Source: Nocardia xishanensis NBRC 101358
GTDB taxonomy: Bacteria; Actinomycetota; Actinomycetes; Mycobacteriales; Mycobacteriaceae
Assembly: GCF_001613365.1 (NCBI RefSeq)
Contig: NZ_BDCF01000042.1
Span: 1-64,000, forward strand
Length of the DNA stretch: 64,000 bases
Direction: 5' to 3'
Below, piece by piece: positions 52,686 through 61,300 of the stretch; the first letter of the stretch is position 1, and each line of letters begins with the position of its first letter. The notes under the pieces are model-generated. The model had not been told where the DNA came from, did no database searches, and saw nothing but the letters and a program-made list of their open reading frames with translations. The position numbers and the translations under genes are program-made.

Positions 52686-54419
52686 GTGATGGGCGGCGTG
52701 CCCGCGGTCGTCATCGCCGCGCCCGCCTCGGGGAGTGGGAAGACCACGCTCGCAACGGGTTTGATCGGTGCGCTGCGACGGGCCGGATACCGGGTCGCGC
52801 CGTTCAAGGTTGGTCCGGACTACATCGACCCCGGCTACCACGGGCTCGCGGCGGGACGGCCAGGACGCAATCTCGACCCGGTGCTCGTCGGCGCCGACCG
52901 GGTGCTGCCGCTGTACCACCACGGCGTCGCGGGCTGCGATCTCGCGGTGGTCGAAGGCGTGATGGGCCTGTTCGACGGCCGCATCGACGAGCACGAAGCC
53001 GGCCCCGTCGCTGAGGGGTCAACCGCCCAGGTGGCCAGCCTGCTCGGCGCGCCCGTGGTTCTGGTGGTGGACGCCCGCGGCCACAGCCAGAGCCTGGCCG
53101 CGCTGCTGCACGGCTTCGCCACCTTCGACAGCGGTGTGCGGCTCGGTGGCGTCATCCTCAATCGTGTCGGCAGTGAACGCCACGACCAGGTGCTGCGCGC
53201 CGCCTGCGCGCGGGTCGGCCTGCCCGTTCTCGGCTCGCTGCCCCGTATGGACGCCCTCGAGGTGCCCTCCCGCCACCTCGGGCTCATCCCCGCCGTCGAA
53301 CACGGCGCGGCGGCCGCGGCGGCGGTGGCGGCGATGACGGAACTCGTTGCCGCCCACGTGGATCTGGGGGCGGTGGCGGCGCTCGCGCGACCGACGGTCG
53401 ATGGGATCGCCTGGGATCCGGTCGCGGCGGTGCGAGACGCCGCGACCGCGGGGGATACGACTTCGCGTCCGCGCGGAGGGGTTTCGACCGAAGCGACATC
53501 GGTGCGGGTGGCCCCCTCGGCGCTCGAGGGCTACGCCGGTGGTGAGACGCGCGACGAGAGTTGCCCCGCCGGTGCCGCGACGCGCGACGAGACTGGCCGC
53601 GCGCGTGACGAGTCGGCGTCGGCGGGCCTGATCGGTTGGGAGCGGACCGGCGACGAGGAAGCGGCCGATGTCGCGCCGCCGACGCGCTCCGGTCGGCGTT
53701 GTGTCGATGCTTCGTTTTCGGAGTGGTCTGCAGAGCGACATGACGGGGCGACCGGTTGGGACGGGTCCGGCAGTGATGACGCTCGGGCAGACCGCGGTCC
53801 CGTGATCGCCATGGCGGGCGGGCCGGCCTTCACCTTCGGCTACGCCGAGCATCGCGAACTGCTGATCGCGGCGGGGGCACGGGTGGTGGTCTTCGATCCG
53901 TTGCGCGACGAGCTACCGACCGGCACAGCGGGTCTGGTGCTGCCCGGGGGATTCCCCGAAGAGCACGCCGCCGATCTCGCGGCCAACACACCCCTGCTCG
54001 CCGCGGTCCGCGAGCACGCCGGCGCCGGTCTGCCGATCCACGCCGAATGCGCGGGCCTGCTCTACCTCACCCGATCGCTCGACGGCCACGCCATGGCGGG
54101 AGTCGTCGACGCGGACGCGGCATTCGGCCCGCGCCTGACCCTCGGCTACCGCGACGCCGTGGCGCTGGCCGACTCCGCGCTGTGGCGGGCGGGAGAGCGG
54201 GTGCGCGGCCACGAATTCCACCGCACCAGACTCGTCACCACCGCCACCACCGACGCCCCGGCCTGGGGCTGGCACGACGGCGCGGGCGCTCGTGTTCGCG
54301 AGGGCGCACTCGTCGGCCAGGTCCACGCCTCCTACCTACACACCCACCCCGCCGGAAACCCCACTGCGACAGCCCGTTTCGTCGCCGCGGCTGCCGACTA
54401 CGCCCGTGTGCGGCATTGA
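52686..54419 (+). CDS. cobB: Cobyrinic/hydrogenobyrinic acid a,c-diamide synthase with long linker
   Basis: Glutamine-dependent amidase of cobalamin synthesis, 577 residues. The N-terminal domain has P-loop APASGSGKTTLATGLIGALR and FKVGPDYIDPGYH. The C-terminal glutamine amidotransferase domain starts IAMAGGPAFTFGYAEH and has GGFPEEHA, IHAECAGLLYLT (nucleophile Cys) and SYLHTHPAGN. Between the domains (about 252-369) lies a low-complexity polar insert with RDES/RDET repeats, about 115 residues more than usual for CobB (about 460). The GTG ATG pair at 52686/52689 leaves the start undecided. Confidence 0.9.
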   Translation: MMGGVPAVVIAAPASGSGKTTLATGLIGALRRAGYRVAPFKVGPDYIDPGYHGLAAGRPGRNLDPVLVGADRVLPLYHHGVAGCDLAVVEGVMGLFDGRIDEHEAGPVAEGSTAQVASLLGAPVVLVVDARGHSQSLAALLHGFATFDSGVRLGGVILNRVGSERHDQVLRAACARVGLPVLGSLPRMDALEVPSRHLGLIPAVEHGAAAAAAVAAMTELVAAHVDLGAVAALARPTVDGIAWDPVAAVRDAATAGDTTSRPRGGVSTEATSVRVAPSALEGYAGGETRDESCPAGAATRDETGRARDESASAGLIGWERTGDEEAADVAPPTRSGRRCVDASFSEWSAERHDGATGWDGSGSDDARADRGPVIAMAGGPAFTFGYAEHRELLIAAGARVVVFDPLRDELPTGTAGLVLPGGFPEEHAADLAANTPLLAAVREHAGAGLPIHAECAGLLYLTRSLDGHAMAGVVDADAAFGPRLTLGYRDAVALADSALWRAGERVRGHEFHRTRLVTTATTDAPAWGWHDGAGARVREGALVGQVHASYLHTHPAGNPTATARFVAAAADYARVRH

Positions 54420-54608
54420 GCTGCGCGGGAGGGGCGTGTACCCAGTCGGCTCCGGATACCGCACGCCGTTGGCTGGTTCCGGTTGCGGAGCGCTGCGGGC
54501 TGCTGGCCTCATCGAGCTCCCAGTACAGGGCACGTTCGTACCGGGGTGCGCGGTGGCCTGCGCCATGTCGGCGTCGCTGACCGGTGCCTGCTCGTTCGGT
54601 GGTCGCCG

Positions 54609-55028
54609 GTGACCGGCCGATCCGATGCCCGGCTCCCGGACCGTCCAGACCAGCCGCACCAACCGGACGGTGCGCATGTTGTGATCGGTGTCGGTATGCG
54701 ACCGGGGACGGCCTCCTCCGCGATTGTGGCCGCCGTCCGGCGCGTGCTCGGTGACGCGACCCTCGTCTGCCTCGCCACCATCGACCGGCGCGGTGACGAA
54801 CCCGGCCTTCGTAGGGCCGCCGAAGAACTGGGCGTCCCCGTGCGCACCTTCGGCGCCGGCGAACTGGACGCTGTCGCGGTACCAACCCCGGCGGCTCGCA
54901 CCAAGTCGGCGGTCGGTGCGGCCGGTGTCGCCGAGGCCGCTGCCGTGTTGGGTTCGAACGGGGGAGTTCTGCTGCACGCCAAAGAGATTCACGGTGATGT
55001 CACCGTGGCGGTGGCGCGCCTGCGCTGA
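54609..55028 (+). CDS. CobE/CbiG C-terminal-like cobalamin protein
   Basis: Protein of about 139 residues of the CbiG_C/CobE family. Seen: VVIGVGMRPGTASSAIVAAV, CLATIDRRGDEPGLRRAAEE, PVRTFGAGELDAVAVP and AEAAAVLGSNGGVLLHAKEI. CbiG opens the C-20 ring of cobalt-precorrin, and CobE has an accessory role; members of this small size are CobE-like. The GTG start 54609 is chosen, and ATG 54696 inside the domain is too late. It closes the cobalamin block. No B12 riboswitch box was found before the block. Confidence 0.8.
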   Translation: MTGRSDARLPDRPDQPHQPDGAHVVIGVGMRPGTASSAIVAAVRRVLGDATLVCLATIDRRGDEPGLRRAAEELGVPVRTFGAGELDAVAVPTPAARTKSAVGAAGVAEAAAVLGSNGGVLLHAKEIHGDVTVAVARLR

Positions 55029-55086
55029 ACAGGGCGCGGGGACCTGTTGCCGCGCCCTGGTCGACACCGGGGCGCGGCGCGGCGGA

Positions 55087-56202
55087 TCAGGGGGCGACCG
55101 ATGACCAATCGGCGAACCCAGTCGGATCGTGGCGGCCGAGGGAGGCGTGCTCGAACAGACCCCAGCCTTCGGCGGAACCGCAGCGGGCGTGCGCCACGTG
55201 ATCGATGACGCCGAACGGGACACGGGCCGCGATCGCGGGGTCGGTGAGGTCGTAGCGGCGGAAGTCGGACCAGTCGCGGCCCTTCCACTGGCCGTGCAAC
55301 CAGTCGGGGTCGCCGCCGTAGCCACAGCCGACGTGCAGCGGGACGCCCGCGCTCGGGGTGATCTCGACCTCCAGCGCCTTGCCGTCCGGGGTGGTGAGAT
55401 CGAGCCGCGCGGCGACGGGAATTCTGGTGCCCGAACGGTATTCGATGCTGACGCGCGGCCAGCCGAGCTGTTCGGTGCGGCCGTCCGGCCAGACGCGCAC
55501 CGCATCGTTGAGGGTGCGCCTGCCGTCCGGTTCCTCCTGCACGATCACCACGATCGCGAAATCGTCGAAGCGCAGCGGCACGTACAGCCACCAGAAACCG
55601 CCCGACGGCTCGGCGGCGGCGCGACCCGGCGGCTCTGACTCACCGACCGGCCGGATACCCCACGAGCGGTCGCGGGTCCCGGTCCACACGGCGGGGTCGA
55701 CCGTGATGTCCGCGCCGTCCACGCTCAGCGTGCCCGCCCACGAACCGACCTGCGCGAAGCGGGACGCCTCGATGATGGGCCTGCCGCCGGTCAGGATCAG
55801 GTGCGGCTGTTCCTGCACGGCGGGGAAGGCTCCGGTCCAGGTGAGATCGCAGCTCAGTTCGTCGTGTTCGCAGACGACGCGCACCCGCTGCAGCGGTTCG
55901 AGCACCTCGATCCGGTAGCCGCCTACCTTCATATCCAGGCTGCGGTCGCCGAGCGCGTCGGAGAAACGCACCGAGCGCACCACGTCACCGCGGCGGACGG
56001 CGACATAGGCGTCGGTCACCCCGAGGTTCGGGTAGACGCCGAGCCCGGAGATCAGCAGGGTGCCGCCGTCGCGGTCGTGGGCGTTGAAATAACTGCGGTC
56101 GTAGAAATTACGGTCGCTGGTGCCGACCCGGGTCATCGGGAGCGGGGTCTGGTGGATGGGGTATTCGTCGAGCGGCGCGGGTGCGGTCATGGTGTTCCTC
56201 AT
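55087..56202 (-). CDS. Conserved hypothetical protein paired with a phosphotransferase
   Basis: Protein of 371 residues, no firm assignment. It is rich in beta strands with many Trp and Tyr: SYFNAHDRDGGTLLISGLGV, GSWAGTLSVDG, TGTRDRSWGIRPVG, and GFWWLYVPLRFDDFAIVVIV. It resembles actinobacterial proteins carrying DUF7064/DUF7065-type domains, from memory, with a lipocalin/CrtC-like feel. The ATG at 56202 forms an ATGA overlap with the stop of the upstream phosphotransferase gene. A lipid or sterol role is possible from such neighbours in mycobacteria but is not shown here. Confidence 0.65.
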   Translation of the reverse strand: MRNTMTAPAPLDEYPIHQTPLPMTRVGTSDRNFYDRSYFNAHDRDGGTLLISGLGVYPNLGVTDAYVAVRRGDVVRSVRFSDALGDRSLDMKVGGYRIEVLEPLQRVRVVCEHDELSCDLTWTGAFPAVQEQPHLILTGGRPIIEASRFAQVGSWAGTLSVDGADITVDPAVWTGTRDRSWGIRPVGESEPPGRAAAEPSGGFWWLYVPLRFDDFAIVVIVQEEPDGRRTLNDAVRVWPDGRTEQLGWPRVSIEYRSGTRIPVAARLDLTTPDGKALEVEITPSAGVPLHVGCGYGGDPDWLHGQWKGRDWSDFRRYDLTDPAIAARVPFGVIDHVAHARCGSAEGWGLFEHASLGRHDPTGFADWSSVAP

Positions 56203-57329
56203 GTCCAGTCGTAGGTTCCGTCGAGCAGCGCCTCCAGGCTTGCCCGGTGCATCACGTAGTCGTCCCGGTCGGCAGTGTCGGTGTCCTCGCCGAAATGGAT
56301 CATTCTGCGCTTGACCCTTGCCATCACGATCGCGTGCCGCAGCGCGGCGTAGACCAGGTAGAAATCCAGGTCGCGCACCGTATAGCCGGTCAGCTCTTGG
56401 TATTTCGCCACCACCTCGGAGCGGCGCAGGAAGTCCGGCAGGCCCGGCTGGTCGAAGCGGGTGGCGAGATCCTGGAAGAACCGGTGGATGAAGATGATCC
56501 AGGCGATGTCCAGCTCGCGCGGACCCAGACCCGCCATCTCCCAGTCCAATACGGCGACCGGCTCGAACCCGTCGTAGATGATGTTGCCCGGCCGGGAGTC
56601 GCCCCAGGACAACACGTCCGGACCGGGATCCTCCGGCCAGTGCTCGTCCAGCCAGTCGAAGGCGCGCTCGATCAACGGGACCGGGTACCCGTCGTCGGCC
56701 AGCGCCCAGCGGTACCACGCGCGATGCCAGTCCACGTGCCTGCGCAACGCCTGGCCAGGGCCGTCCAGCATCGAGAACCGGCTCGCGGGGTCCGGGATGG
56801 CGTGGATCTTCGCTATCACGGCGAGCGTGTTGGCGGTGAGCAGCGCGCGTTCGGCGGGTTCGGCGTCGAACAGCCAGCCGTAGAAGACGTACGGCGGGTT
56901 GTCGGCCGGTACCCGCCCCTCGATCCGGCGCATCACGAAAAACGGTGTGCCGAGCACGTTTTCGTCGGTCTCCAGCCAGCACAGCGGCGGCACCGGCACA
57001 TCGGTGGCGGCCGCGACCCCGGCCATCACGTGGTACTGCTTGGCCAGATCGTAGGTCTCGAAGACCGGGAAATCGGCGGCGCTCGGGGCCAGCCGCGCGA
57101 CGAACGTGCCGCCCTCGTCCCGGCCGTTCACCCGCCATTCGGCATCGAAGAGCACCGAGGCGCTCGACATCCCCGAGCCCTGCGGCATGGTCAGCTCGTG
57201 TACCCGCGGCGGCTCGTCGGCCGAGACCTTGCCCGCGAGCCAGCGTGACAAATCATCGGCCAGTCCTCGTAGATCGCGTTCGCTGATCGTGAGCTGGCGC
57301 CGCTCGGTCGGATCTGGCTCGTCGGCCAT
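56199..57329 (-). CDS. Aminoglycoside phosphotransferase (APH) family kinase-like protein
   Basis: Kinase-like protein of 376 residues. It has the APH catalytic loop LSWGDSRPGNIIYDGF (about 245-260; H of the usual HGD replaced by W-G-D) and the metal motif VAVLDWEMAGLGPRELDIAW. The closest known group is the ACAD10/FadE36-type family of lipid-linked kinases rather than antibiotic resistance enzymes. AGGAGGA stands before ATG 57329. The gene is translationally coupled to the hypothetical gene at 55087. Confidence 0.82.
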   Translation of the reverse strand: MADEPDPTERRQLTISERDLRGLADDLSRWLAGKVSADEPPRVHELTMPQGSGMSSASVLFDAEWRVNGRDEGGTFVARLAPSAADFPVFETYDLAKQYHVMAGVAAATDVPVPPLCWLETDENVLGTPFFVMRRIEGRVPADNPPYVFYGWLFDAEPAERALLTANTLAVIAKIHAIPDPASRFSMLDGPGQALRRHVDWHRAWYRWALADDGYPVPLIERAFDWLDEHWPEDPGPDVLSWGDSRPGNIIYDGFEPVAVLDWEMAGLGPRELDIAWIIFIHRFFQDLATRFDQPGLPDFLRRSEVVAKYQELTGYTVRDLDFYLVYAALRHAIVMARVKRRMIHFGEDTDTADRDDYVMHRASLEALLDGTYDWT

Positions 57330-57820
57330 CGTCGTCCTCCTGTAGTCGGGCGGCGGGCCGCCCACCACCCGGTAATTCCTCCCGGGATACGCGACTGTAA
57401 CGCGTTCTAATTCGGTGTCGCCGGGAATCGTCGGGAATAGTTCGCTGATCGAACTCCGGGGTTGACAAGGGTCTTCGTCATCCTTCTGGAGTATCGCGGC
57501 TACCCCGCGGGACGGAGCCGGAAATCGGGATGCCGCCGGAAGCGCCGGGGCCGCCCGCGCGGCTACGTTCGCTCACGGAAAGGCGTCCAGGGCAGTGAGG
57601 AGAGATCCGTGCGGAAGCGCGACAGGCGAACCAGGCGCAGCGTCTCCGAGTGTCGGCGGGGTGCCGCCGTGCGGAAGCGCCGCGAGGCGGCCATCGGCAC
57701 AGTGCCGGGGCACGGCGGTGCCGAGTATCGGCGTGGGGCGGCTCTCCGGGTGCACGACGAGCGAACCGTGAACTCGGCGTCCGCGGGCACGGCGGTGCCG
57801 AGGGTCGGCGAGGTATCGCT
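57330..57820. other. Gene-free divergent region with degenerate repeats
   Basis: Between the phosphotransferase and DoxX genes. Repeated pieces: GTGCGGAAGCGC at 57610 and 57670, and GGCACGGCGGTGCCGAG near 57714 and 57786. A 120-codon Arg-rich plus-strand frame covers the repeats and ends in a TGA overlapping the ATG of the DoxX gene (57821-57824). I doubt that it is a real protein, but the overlap is noted. Confidence 0.45.
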
Positions 57821-59176
57821 ATGAGTGCCATCGGCACGGAGGTGCTCGAACGAGACGGCGAAGACGTGATCGAGCCGTCGCCCCGGTGGTCGCTACCGGC
57901 CCGAATCGCCTTCCGGTTCTTTTTCACCTACCTGCTGCTGTTCTGTCTGACGTTCGCGCAGATCCTGTTCGTCTTCACCGGTGCCGCCGTGCGCTGGATG
58001 CCGGAATCGGCGATCCGATGGCAGATGGACGCGGTCGCGCCGGTGGCCCGGTGGACCGGCGAACATGTCTTCGGCGTCGACGCGGTGATCCACGAGAGCG
58101 GCAGCGGTGATCAGACCATCATCTGGGTGCTGGTCTTCTGCCTGCTCGTCGTCGCGGCCGTCGTCACCGCGATCTGGTCGGTGCTCGACCGCCGTCGCGC
58201 GGGCTACGCCTCACTCGGCGCGTGGTTCGTCACCTTCCTGCGGCTTTGCCTCGGCGGGCAGATGCTCTGGTACGGCTTCGCCAAGGCGGTGCCGAATCAG
58301 ATGCCCTACCCGTCGCTGACGCGACTGCTCGAGCCCTACGGCAACCTCAGCATGACCGACGTGCTGTGGAACCAGGTCGGCGCCTCGCCGTCCTACCAGG
58401 TGTTGCTCGGCATCGCGGAGGTGCTCGGCGGCCTGCTGCTGTTCTGGCCGCGCACCGCGACCGCCGGGGCGCTGCTGAGCCTGGTGAGCATGGCGCAGGT
58501 CTTCGTGCTGAACATGACCTACGACGTACCGGTCAAGATCCTGTCCTTCCACCTGATGCTGATCTCGCTGGTTGTGCTCGTGCCGCAGGCCAGGCGATTG
58601 GCGAATGTGCTTGTGCTGGAACGATCTTCGGAACCGGCCAGGCAGCCGTCGCTGTTCCGCTCGGCGCGGGCGAACCGGATCGCCGCCGTCTTGCAGGTGG
58701 CGCTCGGTCTGTGGACGTGCTCCGGCGCCGCGTACACCGCATGGGATTCTTGGCACGAATATGGTTACGGCGCACCGAAACCCGCGCTCTACGGCATTTG
58801 GAACGTCACCGAGTTCACGGTGGACGGCCACCCGCTCGCGCCGTTGACCACCGAGCCGACCCGATGGCAACGCCTGGTGTTCGACAAGTTCGCCACCGAC
58901 TATCAGCGCATGGACGGCACGTTCGTGCCCGTTCTCGCCGATGTGGACACCGCCGCGCGCACCATCACCATGACCGCGCCGTCGGCCACCCCGGGGGCCG
59001 AGCCGGCGCGGGTGGCGACCTTCACCTTCGAACGTCCCGAGCCCGGCCTGCTCGCCCTGCGCGGCGATCTCGGCGGCAGGCCCGTCACGCTCACCTTGGA
59101 AGAGTTCGACCTGAACGACTTTCCGTTGCGGGGCGAGCGATTCCACTGGACCCAGGAAGTTCCGAACCTGAACTGA
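57821..59176 (+). CDS. DoxX-like membrane protein
   Basis: Membrane protein of 451 residues. Hydrophobic segments at about 27-55, 100-118, 128-150, 185-210 and 225-250; LCLGGQMLWYGFAKAVPNQM PYPSLTRLLEPYGNLS is DoxX-like, written in two parts. The C-terminal 130 residues are soluble (WQRLVFDKFATDYQRMDGTF onward) with beta character. DoxX-type proteins are linked to quinone or redox chemistry, and larger members like this are uncharacterised. GAGG stands 8 nt before ATG 57821. Confidence 0.75.
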   Translation: MSAIGTEVLERDGEDVIEPSPRWSLPARIAFRFFFTYLLLFCLTFAQILFVFTGAAVRWMPESAIRWQMDAVAPVARWTGEHVFGVDAVIHESGSGDQTIIWVLVFCLLVVAAVVTAIWSVLDRRRAGYASLGAWFVTFLRLCLGGQMLWYGFAKAVPNQMPYPSLTRLLEPYGNLSMTDVLWNQVGASPSYQVLLGIAEVLGGLLLFWPRTATAGALLSLVSMAQVFVLNMTYDVPVKILSFHLMLISLVVLVPQARRLANVLVLERSSEPARQPSLFRSARANRIAAVLQVALGLWTCSGAAYTAWDSWHEYGYGAPKPALYGIWNVTEFTVDGHPLAPLTTEPTRWQRLVFDKFATDYQRMDGTFVPVLADVDTAARTITMTAPSATPGAEPARVATFTFERPEPGLLALRGDLGGRPVTLTLEEFDLNDFPLRGERFHWTQEVPNLN

Positions 59177-59178
59177 AA

Positions 59179-59208
59179 AGGCCGGCCCGGAGGGATCCGG
59201 ACCGGCCT
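59179..59208. terminator. Bidirectional hairpin terminator
   Basis: Arms AGGCCGG (59179-59185) and CCGGCCT (59202-59208), extended by inner CCGGA/TCCGG pairing. It lies directly after the DoxX stop, preceded by AAAA, and before the convergent end of the MFS gene at 59229. Confidence 0.75.
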
Positions 59209-59228
59209 CATAGGAGCGGAGGGACTGA

Positions 59229-60722
59229 TCAGCCCTTCATCAGCTCGACCGCGGGCTGCTCGCCCTCGTCCGAGGCCGCCTCCGGCGCGTGCTCGCCCGC
59301 CGCCGCTTCCGGCGCGTGGGAGCGGCTCGGCAGCACGACCGCCATCACGATCACGACCAATGCCAGCGCCGCGGAGACTCCGAAGGCCAAGCGCATGCCG
59401 TCGAGGTGTGCGGTGACCGGGTCGGTGCCGCCATCGATCAACTCGGCGCTGCGGGTGGACATGACCGTCACCACCAGCGCGGTGCCGAGGGCCGCGGCGA
59501 CCTGCTGCAGCGTGCCGAGCATGGAACTGCCGTGCGAGTACAGCTGGTGCGGGAGCGCGCCGAGACCCAGGGTGAAGACGGGCGTGAAGGCCGCCGCCAA
59601 CGACACCATGAGCAGGATGTGCAGGGCGAGCAGCTGCCAGTACGGCATGCTCATCGAGATCTGGGTGAAACCGGCCAGGGCCGCGGTGATGCCGACCGCA
59701 CCGGGGATCACCAGGACGCGGCCGCCGAAACGGTCGAACAGTCGGCCGACGGTCGGGCCGAGCAGACCCATCGCGAGGCCGCCGGGCATGACGAGCAGGC
59801 CGGTCTCGAGCGGGCTCAGACCACGCAGGTTCTGCAGGTACAGCGGCAGCAGGATCATCGAGCCGAGCATCGCGAGGAACGCGACCGACATGAGGATCAG
59901 CGCCTTGGCATACGTACCGATCAGCAGAATGCGCAGGTCGAGCAGCGGCGTGCCGGTGCGCTGCAGGCGCAGCTGCCGCGCGGCGAACAAGCCGATGAGC
60001 GCCAGTCCGGCGGCGACGATCAGCGCGGGAGCGGTGACGTTGCCGGACTCGAAGCGGCTGAGGCCGTACACCAGGCTGCCGAATCCGACCGCGGCCAACG
60101 CAACGCTGGACACGTCGATCGCGCCTGCCTGCGGTTCGCCGATGTTCTCGAGCCGCAGCAGCCCCAGCCAGGTGACCGCACCGGCGATCGGCAGCACAAG
60201 CACGAACAGCCAGCGCCACGAGCCGGCCTGCAGCACCAATCCGGACAGCACCGGTCCCATGGCGGGCGCCACCGAGATGGCGAGGGTGACATTGCCCATG
60301 ACCCGGCCGCGGTCGTGCTCGGGCACCACCGTCATGAGGGTGGTCATCAGCAACGGCATCATGACCGCGGTGCCGCCCGCCTGGATGATCCGTCCGAGCA
60401 GCAACACCTCGAATGCCGGGGCGAGGGCGGACAGCGCGGTGCCGGCGAGGAAGACGCCCATCGCGATCGTGTAGGCGCGGCGCGTCGTGACCCGCTGGAG
60501 GAACCAGCCGGTGGCGGGGATCACGGCGGCCATGGTCAGCATGAACGCGGTCGACACCCACTGGGCCGACCGCTCGGTGACGTCGAGGTCGGTCATCAGG
60601 CGCGGGATCGCGTTGATCATGATGGTCTCGTTCAGGATCACCACGAACGTCGCGAGTACCAGCAGCATGATGACGGTCGGTGTCCGCCGCCCTGTCGGAC
60701 TGGCGGATGGGACGGCGGGCAT
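59229..60722 (-). CDS. DHA2 family MFS multidrug exporter
   Basis: Exporter of 497 residues with 14 predicted membrane segments. Helix 1 VIMLLVLATFVVILNETIMI NAIPRLMTDL and the STAFMLTMAAVIPATGWFLQ helix with RVTTRRAY (motif A variant) are EmrB/QacA-like. GPVLSGLVLQAGSWRWLFVL matches motif C. Closest in look to LmrB/MdtD-like drug pumps. GGAGGTAA precedes ATG 60722. The polar tail is Glu-rich. The upstream region carries a large palindrome but no intact regulator gene. Confidence 0.87.
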   Translation of the reverse strand: MPAVPSASPTGRRTPTVIMLLVLATFVVILNETIMINAIPRLMTDLDVTERSAQWVSTAFMLTMAAVIPATGWFLQRVTTRRAYTIAMGVFLAGTALSALAPAFEVLLLGRIIQAGGTAVMMPLLMTTLMTVVPEHDRGRVMGNVTLAISVAPAMGPVLSGLVLQAGSWRWLFVLVLPIAGAVTWLGLLRLENIGEPQAGAIDVSSVALAAVGFGSLVYGLSRFESGNVTAPALIVAAGLALIGLFAARQLRLQRTGTPLLDLRILLIGTYAKALILMSVAFLAMLGSMILLPLYLQNLRGLSPLETGLLVMPGGLAMGLLGPTVGRLFDRFGGRVLVIPGAVGITAALAGFTQISMSMPYWQLLALHILLMVSLAAAFTPVFTLGLGALPHQLYSHGSSMLGTLQQVAAALGTALVVTVMSTRSAELIDGGTDPVTAHLDGMRLAFGVSAALALVVIVMAVVLPSRSHAPEAAAGEHAPEAASDEGEQPAVELMKG

Positions 60723-61300
60723 CGGGTTACCTCCGGAGGTGTTCGTGGGCGTGCGACGACGTGTGGCCCGGTGCCGAGTTCTCGTGCCGTGTTCCGGCGC
60801 CACGAAAGATCAGACGGGAACGGTTGGCTCAACTCATCGGGCGCGCGCCAGTATTCCGCTCGGCACCGACAGAAATCACCCGGTTTTACCAAGCGTCCAA
60901 TAGTTCGAGCCGTCGAAACAGCCTGCTAACCAGGCTGTTTCGACGGACCGCTCGAAGGATAGTGACGCTCGTCACTCCGATTGTTCCCGTCTGGCCTAGT
61001 CCTCGGGCTGGTCGAGCAGCCAGCGCACGAGATGGGCCCGCGGCTGTCGGCGCTCGGTCGATGTGGCTACGGATCCGCTTGTGCGGCAATGATTGCCGGG
61101 CTGATTGCCAGACGGCGAAGGTGCGGCACGCGCATGCGCGCCGCGGGGGGATCATGCGGCGACGACCGGAAGCCGTTCCGCTCCCGGGGCTGGATTTCCG
61201 CACCGGCAGCCGTGTGTCGCGGTGAGCTATCGCTCGGATTCGGCGCGGTTTGCGGCGCTGAGTGCCGACGTCCGCCGGGCAGGCCGTAGGCTCGAACACT
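60723..61300. other. Gene-free stretch with large palindrome and a regulator-like remnant
   Basis: Holds a 37-bp inverted repeat (60910-60946) and a second repeat AGTGACG-CT-CGTCACT (60961-60976). On the minus strand just right of these, the bases ending in a TAG at 60996 read RAHLVRWLLDQPED, which resembles the end of a regulator or enzyme gene but has no intact upstream frame. No complete gene is seen. Confidence 0.5.
60910..60946. promoter_or_regulatory. 37-bp perfect inverted repeat
   Basis: Arms CCGTCGAAACAGCCTG (60910-60925) and CAGGCTGTTTCGACGG (60931-60946) pair over 16 bp with loop CTAAC. It lies 188 nt before the exporter start on the minus strand. With no gene ending near it, an operator (GTCGAAACAG half-site) fits better than a terminator. 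Confidence 0.55.

Noticed and set aside
56199-57329. Aminoglycoside resistance gene
   Set aside because: The APH fold is shared with many lipid and metabolite kinases; the sequence is closer to ACAD10/FadE36-type proteins and lacks the usual HGD.
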